Positions 12,984-21,188 of a stretch of 23,464 bases of DNA are shown here, one piece after another. The notes under the pieces are model-generated. The model worked only from the letters and a program-made list of their open reading frames with translations. It had not been told where the DNA came from and ran no database searches. Position numbers and translations under genes: made by a program. The first letter of the stretch is position 1, and each line of letters opens with the position of its first letter. The stretch is taken from the IMG/VR virus record IMGVR_UViG_3300027710_001941, positions 1 to 23,464 of that record; one strand, given 5' to 3'. This DNA is from a virus.

Positions 12984-13760
12984 ATGAAAAATTTATGTTT
13001 GGTGACTTGTTTTATATTGCTGTCTGGATGCTCTGTTTTAGATTTTGATGGCAAAAATGTTAGTAAGTTTGGTGCAGCAGATTTATTTAAACAACCAATA
13101 GAAGATATTGATCTCATATCAATAATCACTAAAAGCGAAGTAAACAGTAAAGGATTAAGTCCTAAAGATTTTTCGGGAAAATTTGATGCTGTGTTGGCAA
13201 GTTACACTCCAGCTAATACATTGGAACGAAATCGGATTCAAGACAGAATCATTATGGCTTCAAACGAATTATGTGAAAGTTATAAGATTACCCTTAAAAA
13301 AAAGCAGTCGAAAAATAATTTTTGGTGGGGAGCAGCAGCTACGACTTTTGGTGCAGCAGGTTCGGTTATAAATGGTGCTCATGCAGCAAAAAATTTGTCG
13401 GCTTTGTCAGGTTTGTCTTCTGGAGTTAGGGCTGAATATAATCAATCATACTTTTCGGATGTGGCATCCCAAGTAATAACTAAAGGGATAAATGCTAGAC
13501 GCTCTGAAATACTAGAAAAAATAATGACAGCTAAAAAAGCGACATTAGAGGAGTACACAGTTGAAAACGCGATTGCAGATGCAATTACATATCATGGAGC
13601 ATGTAGTCTTATTGCAGGTTTGGAGCAAGCTGATTCAGCAATAACAAAATTGAATACCACTAATAATGTTGGTCTTGATGCTTTAAATGCTAATGCTATT
13701 TTTAAAGCAAAGGTAAGTGATGCAGGTGGGGGCGGTTCTTCGCCTACTACGCCGCAATAA
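12984..13760 (+). CDS. Lipoprotein of unknown function
   Basis: A 258-aa protein. The start is set at ATG 12984 because GGGAG (12972-12976) is correctly spaced there and too close to the ATG at 12978. The lipoprotein signal reads MKNLCLVTCFILLSGC with lipobox LSGC. A helical region with conserved-looking Arg/Asp/Cys (RNRIQDRIIMASNELC) is followed by a Gly/Ala-rich hydrophobic stretch (about 112-135, FWWGAAATTFGAAGS) that may be a membrane-inserting hairpin, then another long helix (RRSEILEKIMTAKKATLEEY). The C-terminus is Gly/Ser/Pro-rich. I recall similar hypothetical lipoproteins in proteobacteria but no function. An envelope role such as superinfection exclusion is possible. Confidence 0.72.
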   Translation: MKNLCLVTCFILLSGCSVLDFDGKNVSKFGAADLFKQPIEDIDLISIITKSEVNSKGLSPKDFSGKFDAVLASYTPANTLERNRIQDRIIMASNELCESYKITLKKKQSKNNFWWGAAATTFGAAGSVINGAHAAKNLSALSGLSSGVRAEYNQSYFSDVASQVITKGINARRSEILEKIMTAKKATLEEYTVENAIADAITYHGACSLIAGLEQADSAITKLNTTNNVGLDALNANAIFKAKVSDAGGGGSSPTTPQ

Positions 13761-13831
13761 TTTAGCAGGCTGGGCTTTAATCACTTCAGAATTTTTTGTT
13801 TTGGCTAAATTCATATGAGTTTTAATTGACT

Positions 13832-14791
13832 ATGCAAAATATTCAAAGGTATTTTGGCTATGAAGTATGCTTGATGGATGAGTTAGACCCAGTTAGACTC
13901 TCTGTTTTAAAAGAGAAAGCAGAAAAAATTAGAGCATTACATGATTTTTCTGAACAGAATTATAATGTCTATTTTCATCAGTTAAGTTTAATACCCGATA
14001 CTAGGCATTTTTCTTCATATTTATCAATTGAAGAGAAAATATTAAAGTTGGATTTAACATTTTCAGTAAACCAAAAACAAGTTAAAAATCGAAAAATAAA
14101 GCTATTCAATTTTCTGTTAGACTCAGAATATACTAAAGATGTAAAAAAATTTTTTACAGCAGATTTAATAAGTTATGCTCTTACTGGCTCTATGTTAAAA
14201 AATGAGTACGGTTTTAGAAACGAAATAGTTACATTTGTAGCCAAAAGTTTAAGAAAAGACCATAGAAAATTAAAAGTATCAGTCAGTTGCCAACCAACTG
14301 AGTTAATGAGAGGTATTCTAACTAAAAAAATTGATGCACACCTTACACAAGTTGATTTTAGGTTAGATGGTAAGAACGTCAGTTTACTTTATAAAAAGGT
14401 AAGTAATAGCTTCACACAGTTAGAACATAAGGGGTATATTGTAATGAATAAGTATATAAATCATGGACAAGTGGTTGCCCAAGGTGAAAATGCCCTTGGT
14501 ATTGGTAATACTTTAAATCAGCAGCAAGCGATTCCACTTGCAGAAATGCAGCAACTTCGTGCAGAGTTAATACTATTAAGAAAACAGCTTAAGGCTATGG
14601 CAGACACCGAGAACGTTTTACACGATATGACTTTAGGTGAAATAGCATCAGCTCAGGTCGCAATAGAAAATAATGACTCCAATACAGCCATAGAACATTT
14701 GAAAAAATGTGGCCAGTGGGCATTAGAGACCAGTCAAATAATAGGTACTACCTTATTAACTACATACCTTCAAGGTTATATGGGTGGCTAA
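13832..14791 (+). CDS. Hypothetical cargo protein, 319 aa
   Basis: The family is not recognised. The start at ATG 13832 is uncertain: the ribosome site is weak, TTG at 13826 is in frame, and ATG 13874 is a later option. The N-terminal part (about 1-200) is a charged mixed alpha/beta region without signal peptide. Near residue 208 there is a sequence of the form INHGQVVAQGENALGIGNTLNQQQ, a Gly/Asn-rich linker, then a coiled-coil (LAEMQQLRAELILLRKQLK) and a C-terminal helical domain (LGEIASAQVAIENND...) ending in a hydrophobic segment (IIGTTLLTTYLQG). Such a C-terminal module recurs in various bacterial multi-domain effector and sensor proteins, which suggests oligomerisation. It converges with the OLD gene. 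Confidence 0.65.
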   Translation: MQNIQRYFGYEVCLMDELDPVRLSVLKEKAEKIRALHDFSEQNYNVYFHQLSLIPDTRHFSSYLSIEEKILKLDLTFSVNQKQVKNRKIKLFNFLLDSEYTKDVKKFFTADLISYALTGSMLKNEYGFRNEIVTFVAKSLRKDHRKLKVSVSCQPTELMRGILTKKIDAHLTQVDFRLDGKNVSLLYKKVSNSFTQLEHKGYIVMNKYINHGQVVAQGENALGIGNTLNQQQAIPLAEMQQLRAELILLRKQLKAMADTENVLHDMTLGEIASAQVAIENNDSNTAIEHLKKCGQWALETSQIIGTTLLTTYLQGYMGG

Positions 14792-14929
14792 TTGCTATTA
14801 TGGAGAAAAAATACTGAGATTAGTTGTTATGCATTAATGACTAAATTCAAAATTTATTTGTATCTTCGGTGTATGATGAGCGGGGGGGCTAGTTATTAAT
14901 GGACAACACCTCGGCCTCCCTTGATTCAA

Positions 14930-16444
14930 TTATGTTTTAGTGCGTAGGGCTATCAATTGTGATTCGATTCGTTTGAGGTCTGTGATAATTTCGTTGGCAG
15001 ACTCACAAAGTGCAACTTTCCCCCTTTCTTCATCTTCATCAAGCCATTCAAGAACTTTATTAAGTAATAAGCGTTTCGCTTCACGTTTTTTTTGTTTATC
15101 AACAATACCTAATACTTGTGTAACCTCATCACTAAAGTTTTCTGGGTAATACTTCTCGAAATTGTCGTGAGTATAAGTAGCGAAACGATCAGATAGCCAA
15201 GATGGAAATTTCACCTTTAATTCTGCTATTGTTTTTTTGCCAATATCATCTCCATCTGCACGAACCCACGCAGCATCTCGATACGCTTCTTCCAAGTGAG
15301 TGAAGAGGGCAAGCCTTTGAAAGTCCCTAAATGTTGGTTCAATTTTGCTTATGCCGTTTACAGCGAGAGTTCGAATTCGCGTAAGCTTTGGGGTAAACCA
15401 AGGAATAAGATAATCACGAATGATACGTTCCGCTGATGACTCCTCAAGTATTAGCCAGCCATCCCATAAATCAAAGTCTGAAAAAGAATAACCTAGACTA
15501 CGAAGAACTTCTAATCGTGCATGAGGTGTGTTTTCAATAAGAGTCGCCTCAGACTCAGTTGGTAATATATTTGGCTTAGCATGAATATGATAAATCATGC
15601 TGTTTTTGGTAGAGCCTAAATGAGTTAGAACAATATTTGAATGTGTCGAGATAACAAATTGATTATGCTCAGAGCTGGCAATAATTAAGTCTAATAAAGC
15701 TTTAAGGGCTGCTGGGTGTAAGTCATTTTCTGGTTCTTCTATTAAGAATAATTTACCTTTTGCAACAGCTAGCTCAGCAAGTAATGCTGCAATATTTGCA
15801 ACCCCTTCTCCCATTTGGGTAATAGGTAAGGCCTCCCCATTGTCTAGAAAAATCCCAACTGTGTGGCCATTACCAGAAGAGTAGGCAGTGACTAAGAAAC
15901 CTAGTATTGACATACATGCATCGGCATATTGTCGATGAAAAGGGTAGGCTGCGTTTGATATTCTATTCAGTTTGGCTGCTAAATAGCCCATATGAGGCTC
16001 TATAGATTTGGTATTTTTATCATTTACGGTATCTTGATAGCCATATGATTTTCTTCTAGATAAAAATGGAATTATAAAGTGATTCGGTTCTTCCCGAGAG
16101 AAGATATTTTTTTGTAGTGGCTCATCATTATCCTTTAGTGTATATCCATGTGTAGTGCCAGAAATTTTTTCAATAGTAAGCCTTATTATTTTGTCATCAG
16201 TGGAGTATTTCCACTTTGGATGGTCAGAAGTATTCGTTAGTACGAAATTTATATAAAAAGCTCTAGCTCCTACGCGTATATCAAAAAGTGGGGAGTCACA
16301 GCCTTCTTGCATCAAATAAAGTGCTTTTATAATTGACGATTTGCCTGTGTTATTTTCACCAATTAAAATGTTAATTGATTCAAGATCAATATTTAATTTT
16401 TTAAAGGAGCGAAAATCAGATAGATATATAGATTTGACTTGCAT
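14930..16444 (-). CDS. OLD-family ATPase-Toprim nuclease
   Basis: A 504-aa protein. The ABC-type ATPase part has Walker A GENNTGKSS (29-37), the signature region MGEGV (211-215), Walker B LFLIEEPE (232-239) and the His loop STHS (266-269). The C-terminal part looks like a Toprim nuclease: WLILEESSAE (E334, E339) and VRADGDDIG (D397, D399). P2 Old, the founding member (about 586 aa), blocks lambda growth in P2 lysogens. AAGGA lies eight bases before the ATG. No UvrD-like gajB or AriB-type partner is next to it, so it fits class 1 (stand-alone) OLD. It is likely a phage-borne anti-phage gene in the cargo block between the 319-aa gene and gene D, reading with the tail operon. The 138 bases beyond its 3' end contain no gene, only a G7 run. 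Confidence 0.85.
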   Translation of the reverse strand: MQVKSIYLSDFRSFKKLNIDLESINILIGENNTGKSSIIKALYLMQEGCDSPLFDIRVGARAFYINFVLTNTSDHPKWKYSTDDKIIRLTIEKISGTTHGYTLKDNDEPLQKNIFSREEPNHFIIPFLSRRKSYGYQDTVNDKNTKSIEPHMGYLAAKLNRISNAAYPFHRQYADACMSILGFLVTAYSSGNGHTVGIFLDNGEALPITQMGEGVANIAALLAELAVAKGKLFLIEEPENDLHPAALKALLDLIIASSEHNQFVISTHSNIVLTHLGSTKNSMIYHIHAKPNILPTESEATLIENTPHARLEVLRSLGYSFSDFDLWDGWLILEESSAERIIRDYLIPWFTPKLTRIRTLAVNGISKIEPTFRDFQRLALFTHLEEAYRDAAWVRADGDDIGKKTIAELKVKFPSWLSDRFATYTHDNFEKYYPENFSDEVTQVLGIVDKQKKREAKRLLLNKVLEWLDEDEERGKVALCESANEIITDLKRIESQLIALRTKT

Positions 16445-16691
16445 TGCTGTTCCTTAGTGTTTTTGAATTTATAACCACCCTATTTATATTTTTTCTTGAA
16501 GAAGTTCGTTGAAAATTTAAAATATGAAAGATATTTAAATTAAACTGACATACTAATTCAAATAAATAAAATAATAATGGAAATTTCTGGTTATATTAAC
16601 TCCTCATACATAGTATTATATTGTTATAGTAATTAACAGGGGGAAGACTATGATTTTTTCTATTATCAATGTCGATTGAGTTGGCGTTATA

Positions 16692-16706
16692 TGGTTTATT
16701 AAACCA
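16692..16706. repeat. Palindrome over the D stop codon
   Basis: TGGTTTA-T-TAAACCA, a perfect 7-bp inverted repeat with one central base, overlaps the stop codon of D. There is no T run on the minus strand, so it is at best a weak end to the tail transcript. The 250 bases upstream of OLD (16445-16691) are AT-rich and hold no supported gene. Confidence 0.4.
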
Positions 16707-17688
16707 ATGTCTCCATCTCCAACCCTGTCGTTAGCCCTGAGCTACTCAAACTGTGAGTGGCTTTAATCACCAACCACGAATGATTATCTATTTCAGATTT
16801 CCAACCATTGAGATTGGCGGGTGTCTCAGGGATGATTTCAGGCCGACCAAGTGCCAATGTCAGGCTAAAAGTGGCTGCATTGCGTTGACTGCGTTTAAGT
16901 TCGGCATTGGCGGCGTATTTGGCTTCGGCTTCGCTTTTATAGGTTTTACGAATCACTTTGAGTTTATCTGCTTTGCCAACCATCACCTCTTGCCGTTTTG
17001 CCCCTTTTTTATCACCCCAGTAAGCCTTAACGCCTGTATAGCCACTTTCACGCTCCACAAGGGTATAGCGGTGTTGGTCGCCATCTTCACGGGTAATGGT
17101 CACGGGTGGTATGGGTTTACCGCTAACAGTGGTGGCTTGACCTGCTTTAAACAGCATCAAATGGCCTGATTTAACCGTGACAATGGCATCGTAGTCTTTG
17201 GCCAAACGAGACAATAGGTTTAAGTCGCTTTCATCGGTTTGGTCAACATGGGCAATGTTGATGCTGGCAAGCTCTTTACTGACTTTGGGTGTTAGCTTAT
17301 GGGCTTTGGCAATGGTGGCCACAATCTCGCCTAATGTTTTGGCGTGGTAACTGGTGGCTTTTTTTGCGTGAATGTTATCCTTAAAGTCTGCGCTGCGCGC
17401 TTTAATGGTCAGTTTGTCGGGTGAACCTGAATGCTCCACTTCATCAACGATAAATGTGCCTTTGTTAATGAGTGCGCTATCTGTCCAACCGAGTGATAAC
17501 TGAATCACCGCGCCACGTTTTGGCAAGGCGAGGGCATTGTCGTGGTCATCAAGTACCAGTTCAAGTTCGTCTGCCTCAAGGCCGCGATTATCGGTAAGCG
17601 TGAGGGATTCTAATCGGTCGTGGATTTTGGCTAAAATATCAATGCCACCCACCACCAATTTAAAATCAGGTTCGTGATGGCCGCTCAT
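16699..17688 (-). CDS. D: Tail protein gpD (P2 late control D; hub/spike component)
   Basis: A 329-aa homologue of P2 gpD, the baseplate hub-like tail protein related to T4 gp27 and VgrG. The N-terminal PDFKLVVGGIDILAKIHDRL with LTLTDNRGLEADELELVLDD and RGAVIQLSLGWTD is characteristic, as are DESDLNLLSRLAKDYDA in the middle and the QRNAATFSLTLALGRP and HSLSSSGLTTGLEMET segments at the end. Length is near that of P2 D (387 aa), a little shorter. The start overlaps the U stop (ATGA). It is the last tail gene. In P2 ogr follows D; here the OLD-type gene does. Confidence 0.95.
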   Translation of the reverse strand: MSGHHEPDFKLVVGGIDILAKIHDRLESLTLTDNRGLEADELELVLDDHDNALALPKRGAVIQLSLGWTDSALINKGTFIVDEVEHSGSPDKLTIKARSADFKDNIHAKKATSYHAKTLGEIVATIAKAHKLTPKVSKELASINIAHVDQTDESDLNLLSRLAKDYDAIVTVKSGHLMLFKAGQATTVSGKPIPPVTITREDGDQHRYTLVERESGYTGVKAYWGDKKGAKRQEVMVGKADKLKVIRKTYKSEAEAKYAANAELKRSQRNAATFSLTLALGRPEIIPETPANLNGWKSEIDNHSWLVIKATHSLSSSGLTTGLEMETLV

Positions 17689-18113
17689 AAGTCGTTAATG
17701 CCTTCTAAAATTAAATCACCGAGTAAATCAACACGGTCATCGTCAACACGTTTGAGGTTAATATCAAAGTCGATTTTTTTGGCTTGGCCGTTTTTTAAAA
17801 ACACGCTCTTGGTTTCGTTTAAATCAGTGATGTTGTACACCCCATAAAAACGGCCTGCACCATCCACTAATGTCCATGCTTTGCCTGTATCACCCATTGC
17901 GCGTAAATAACTCAGGCTAATGGCTTTGCCCGTGACTTCGGGGCGTAGTTCGCCTTTAAGCGAAATCGTATCGTTACCTAAGCCAATAAATTGTTGGCGT
18001 GGTCGTACTTTGAGTACGCTGTTTTCGGCAAAACGCCATGAGGTTTTGCGTTGCAGTTCTTGGTAGCTCAGTGTATTGATGCTAAAGATAAATAAGCCCA
18101 ATGCCAGCATCAT
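17685..18113 (-). CDS. U: Tail terminator/assembly protein gpU
   Basis: 142 aa from the ATG at 18113, chosen because GAGG stands eight bases upstream and the protein then starts MMLALGLFIF, as P2 U does (MM-ALGLFVF). The longer frame opens with a TTG six codons earlier. Family features include LSYQELQRKTSWRF, FIGLGNDTISLKGELRPEVTG, RAMGDTGKAWTLVDG.GRFYG and the C-terminal KIDFDINLKRVDDD. gpU is needed to finish the tail. It is coupled to T upstream and D downstream. Confidence 0.94.
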   Translation of the reverse strand: MMLALGLFIFSINTLSYQELQRKTSWRFAENSVLKVRPRQQFIGLGNDTISLKGELRPEVTGKAISLSYLRAMGDTGKAWTLVDGAGRFYGVYNITDLNETKSVFLKNGQAKKIDFDINLKRVDDDRVDLLGDLILEGINDL

Positions 18114-18123
18114 GGTTAAGTCC

Positions 18124-20610
18124 TCAATCAATATCAGTTAAAGAGGCACGTTGACGCGATTTTTTTTGACGTTCGTGCTGTTTGATTTGCTGCATGACTA
18201 ACTCGGCGAGCTTTTTCTCGTCCATGCCTGTCGCTGCATGAATAGTAATGTTGTAGTGGCTGTCGCCAGTGGCAGCTATTGGCGCACGAGGGCTAAGTGG
18301 CGGTCGAGTATCTAAAGGCGTAGCAGTGGCAGTTGTTATGGCCGAGCCAAGCATAATGCCTGTGGCCGTTTGTTTAAGCTGCTTGGTTAAGCCCATCACG
18401 GTATTAAGAGGTGCGCTTTGATTTTGAGCCAAGCCTTGCTCTAAGCCTGTCATGGTGTGTAGGCCAATTTCGGCAAACACACGCGAGGGCGATTTAATGC
18501 CTAATTTTTCTTTGACAGTATTGCTAATGCTATCGCCAATCTCGGCGACCTTTGTTTTAACCGCCTCCCATTTTGCGGATATGCCTTGCCATAGCCCATC
18601 AATAATTTGGCTACCCATCGTCATAAATTTACTGGGTAAGTTAGCTATCCATTCAATGGCGCGAGAGAGTGGTTGCACCAACCATTTATCCCACACATCT
18701 TTAATGGGTTGCCAGTATTTGTAAATTAACAGGGCAGCAACAGCAATGGCTGTGATAATTAACACGATAGGGTTGGCTAATAGTATTCGTCCTAAACCCA
18801 TCACAGCAAAGCCAACAACACGCAAAGCTGTCCATAAACTTTTAAATACGCCAATAAGACTAAAGCCCCCGATGCCTAAATAACCCAACATAAAACGTAA
18901 GGCAGCAAAGGGAACAAGTACCCCAGCGACTGCTATGGTTAAACCACCTAATACCACTAACGTAATCGCCAGTAAGCCTAAAAACTTCATGATTGAGTTG
19001 GCGAGCATGGGGTTCTCTTTTGCCCAATTGCCAACACCTTCTGAGACATTAGCTATCCATTCACTTAGTGCCTTTAACTCAGGGGCAATCGCCTCACCAA
19101 AGTTAGCCATTGCATTGGTAAACGTACCTGTTGCCGAATCCCATAGGTTTTTTAAAGTGCCGAGCTGTTGATTAACACGCTTTTGTAAATCAGCTTGGGC
19201 AGACATTTTGGCTAAGGTTTCGTTATAACCGTCTTGCCCTTTATCAATGAGTAGATTTAAGGCTTGGATGGTTTCGGAATCATTACCAAATAAGCCACTT
19301 AATATGGGCAGACGTGCTTCGGTACTTAGGGTTTTGAGTTGTGACAGTTGCTTAAACATATTGTCAAGACCACCAAACTCGCCCTTGCCGTTGGTAAAAT
19401 TCATCTGTAAGTTTTGGCCAGTTGCCTTTTTATAGTCATCCAGTTGTTTTTTGATATTGCCTGTATCCATCATTTTGGCAAAAATTTTACTGTAGGCATT
19501 ACCTGCAGCTTCACCAGCCATTGCTGCTTGGTCGGCCATCACTAATAAGGGAGCCATCGCTTGTGCGCCTTTTAAACCTTCAGCCTTAATAGTTTTCATG
19601 CCTGCAGCTAGTTTGGCAAAGCCACTGAGCATATTGGTTTTATCGACACCGAGATAATAGGTTCGTTGGATGGTGTCCATTAAGCCCATCATGTCGCCTT
19701 CAGCCGTTTTGGTGGCATCTTGCAGTTTGGCAGCAAACTCTGCGGCCTCTTCAAAGGGCATTTTCATTTGTACGGCAAGATAGCCCGATGCTTCACCCAC
19801 GCCACCTAAAATGGCTTTAAACGACATACCTTGCTTGACCAACATAGCCATCATATTTTGAAAGTCTGCTGTCGTTCCGGGTAGGCTATTACCGAGTTTG
19901 GTGGCTAAGGCATTAATTTGCTCAAACTCAGGCGCGACTTGGCCACTCGCCTTCATCATCGCAACACGCAATTGAGTCGCTGCATCCTCGTTGTCGGCAT
20001 AAGCCTTGACAGGCACAGACAAAGCAGCACCCGTGGCAGCACCAGCCATTATCATGCCTGTACCTTTGGCTGCTAACTCTCGACTTTGTTGCATGGTTTG
20101 CTGATATTGCCGATTGGCCTCATTAAGTCGTCTCAGTCGTTCTTGTTGCTCCTGCATAGCGCGATTGGCTATTCGTAATCGATTAGCCAATTCTTGCTCA
20201 TGTTGTGACAAATTATTGACATCCACGCCAGCTTGTTGCAGTCGCTGGCGGACTTGCTGTAACTGTTGCGTCTGGTCAGTTTCGGCTTGTGTTAGCTGAT
20301 TCACAGCCAGTTGTGCGCGTTGTAAGTCACGAATCATGCGCTGGCTAGGATTGGATGTGGCAGCAATCGCGGCCTGCATCTGCTGTAGCTTTTGCCTTGC
20401 TTGTGTGAGTTCGTTTTGAGTGGTGACTAAACCTTGTGTCAACTGCTTAAAGCTATTGATATCACCTTGTTGGCGTTGTAAGGCTTTGACTTGCTCACGG
20501 GTTGCTCTTAGGGCGGCGGTAGCGTGTGAGCTACCGCCTGCAATTTGACGTAGTGGGGCAGTGGCACGGTCAAGCACTTGTAAAACGGCAGATATACTTA
20601 AATTAGCCAT
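18124..20610 (-). CDS. T: Tail tape-measure protein gpT
   Basis: An 828-aa protein, close to P2 T (815 aa). Residues about 1-180 are a Gln-rich coiled coil. The conserved phage tail tape-measure (TP901/gpT) region follows with EDAATQLRVAMMKASG, PGTTADFQNMMAMLVKQGMS and AEFAAKLQDATKTAEGDM. A hydrophobic, membrane-prone stretch lies at about 545-635 (IMKFLGLLAITLVVLGGLTI; GRILLANPIVLIITAIAVAA). The C-terminal region includes LGIKSPSRVFAEIGLHTM, typical of the family's end. It sets tail length and helps DNA entry. Its start overlaps the E' stop by eight bases, and its stop overlaps the upstream extension of U. Confidence 0.95.
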   Translation of the reverse strand: MANLSISAVLQVLDRATAPLRQIAGGSSHATAALRATREQVKALQRQQGDINSFKQLTQGLVTTQNELTQARQKLQQMQAAIAATSNPSQRMIRDLQRAQLAVNQLTQAETDQTQQLQQVRQRLQQAGVDVNNLSQHEQELANRLRIANRAMQEQQERLRRLNEANRQYQQTMQQSRELAAKGTGMIMAGAATGAALSVPVKAYADNEDAATQLRVAMMKASGQVAPEFEQINALATKLGNSLPGTTADFQNMMAMLVKQGMSFKAILGGVGEASGYLAVQMKMPFEEAAEFAAKLQDATKTAEGDMMGLMDTIQRTYYLGVDKTNMLSGFAKLAAGMKTIKAEGLKGAQAMAPLLVMADQAAMAGEAAGNAYSKIFAKMMDTGNIKKQLDDYKKATGQNLQMNFTNGKGEFGGLDNMFKQLSQLKTLSTEARLPILSGLFGNDSETIQALNLLIDKGQDGYNETLAKMSAQADLQKRVNQQLGTLKNLWDSATGTFTNAMANFGEAIAPELKALSEWIANVSEGVGNWAKENPMLANSIMKFLGLLAITLVVLGGLTIAVAGVLVPFAALRFMLGYLGIGGFSLIGVFKSLWTALRVVGFAVMGLGRILLANPIVLIITAIAVAALLIYKYWQPIKDVWDKWLVQPLSRAIEWIANLPSKFMTMGSQIIDGLWQGISAKWEAVKTKVAEIGDSISNTVKEKLGIKSPSRVFAEIGLHTMTGLEQGLAQNQSAPLNTVMGLTKQLKQTATGIMLGSAITTATATPLDTRPPLSPRAPIAATGDSHYNITIHAATGMDEKKLAELVMQQIKQHERQKKSRQRASLTDID

Positions 20611-20719
20611 CGGTTTCTACCCGTTGACGTGCTTGCTCACGCCATTGCATTAACTCGGTCAAACTCATGCACTCCATCGCTTGGGGTGGCCAATGAAAGA
20701 CCACAGCAATATCCGCCAT
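20603..20719 (-). CDS. E': gpE' region of the tail chaperone
   Basis: A 38-aa frame starting MADIAVVFHWPPQAMECMSL and ending VETDG, the conserved GpE' sequence (P2: MADI...FHWPPS.M..M.L.EL..WR). In P2 this region is made as the C-terminal extension of E by -1 frameshifting rather than alone. Here the -1 frame from E is open through it. It overlaps the T start by eight bases. Confidence 0.88.
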   Translation of the reverse strand: MADIAVVFHWPPQAMECMSLTELMQWREQARQRVETDG

Positions 20720-20727
20720 CGCGTCTT

Positions 20728-21030
20728 CTACTCGGTTGGGGATGGCTGTTCCTGATTGGCTTTCTTCACCAAAAAAAGCGCAACATTACTCCCTAAGTCC
20801 ACTAAGTCGGCTGGGTCTAAACTGTCCGCGTCCTGCTCGGTGATAATGGGGGTTGTAATGCGCGGCAATACTTTTTTGAGTGCATTAACGTCCATTTGCA
20901 GTAAGTCGGTTAAGTTAAGGCCACGTAGTTCACCTGCACTAGGTTTACGCAACGTGACACTGGTAATGCTTTGCTCGCCACGTTTTAAAGGGGTATCAAG
21001 GATGATGGTTTTGGTAATGGGTGTATTCAT
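20728..21030 (-). CDS. E: Tail assembly chaperone gpE
   Basis: A 100-aa protein of the P2 gpE family (phage tail E): LKRGEQSITSVTLRKPSAGELRGLNLTDLLQMDVNALKKVLPRI and PADLVDLG..VALFLVKK. It sits before the tape measure, as tail chaperones do, and with E' coats the tape measure before the sheath and tube assemble. GAAGG precedes the start; the ATG overlaps the stop of the 53-aa gene (ATGA). Confidence 0.92.
   Translation of the reverse strand: MNTPITKTIILDTPLKRGEQSITSVTLRKPSAGELRGLNLTDLLQMDVNALKKVLPRITTPIITEQDADSLDPADLVDLGSNVALFLVKKANQEQPSPTE
20770..20776 (-). other. Programmed -1 frameshift site, T TTT TTG
   Basis: On the minus strand the E frame reads CTT TTT TTG GTG (codons ending at 20770), giving the heptamer T TTT TTG used in P2 E. 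A -1 slip continues as GGT GAA GAA AGC and stays open into E', ending at 20603. The fusion would be about 142 aa (21030 to 20603). E' is in the -1 register relative to E, as required. Confidence 0.86.
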
Positions 21031-21188
21031 GATTTTTTACCTTCAAGTTTAAGTTCATCATAACGATTAAGGTTAAAAGCCCAATTCGCGTTTTTGTCGT
21101 GCAAGGTGTTGGCAAGTTTCTTGGGAAGAAACGGCATAACTGGATGCACGATGCAGTTATGCACAAAGTCCTTAAACCATTGTTTCAT
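21027..21188 (-). CDS. 53-aa phage protein between FII and E
   Basis: A complete small gene: it starts where FII stops (TGATG, sharing one base) and its stop overlaps the E start (ATGA), so the three genes are tightly coupled. It begins MKQWFKDFVHNCIVHPVMPF, then LPKKLANTLHDKNANWAFNL. I recall similar short proteins with a VHNC-A/V-HP-MPFLP motif in many phages, with no known function. The His/Cys/Pro motif may be structural or bind a metal. In P2 nothing lies between FII and E, so this is an insertion relative to P2. Confidence 0.75.
   Translation of the reverse strand: MKQWFKDFVHNCIVHPVMPFLPKKLANTLHDKNANWAFNLNRYDELKLEGKKS

Noticed and set aside
14881-14887. G7 homopolymer as a phase-variation switch
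   Set aside because: It lies in the intergenic gap between convergent genes, outside any coding frame or promoter that could be switched.
14930-16444. Gabija or PARIS system
   Set aside because: Both need a partner (GajB helicase; AriB) which is absent beside the gene; a stand-alone OLD call is safer.
16650-16679. Nine-codon frame with an AGGGGGAAG ribosome-like site between OLD and D
   Set aside because: Too short to support as a gene and with no conserved feature; it may be a remnant of a lost gene.
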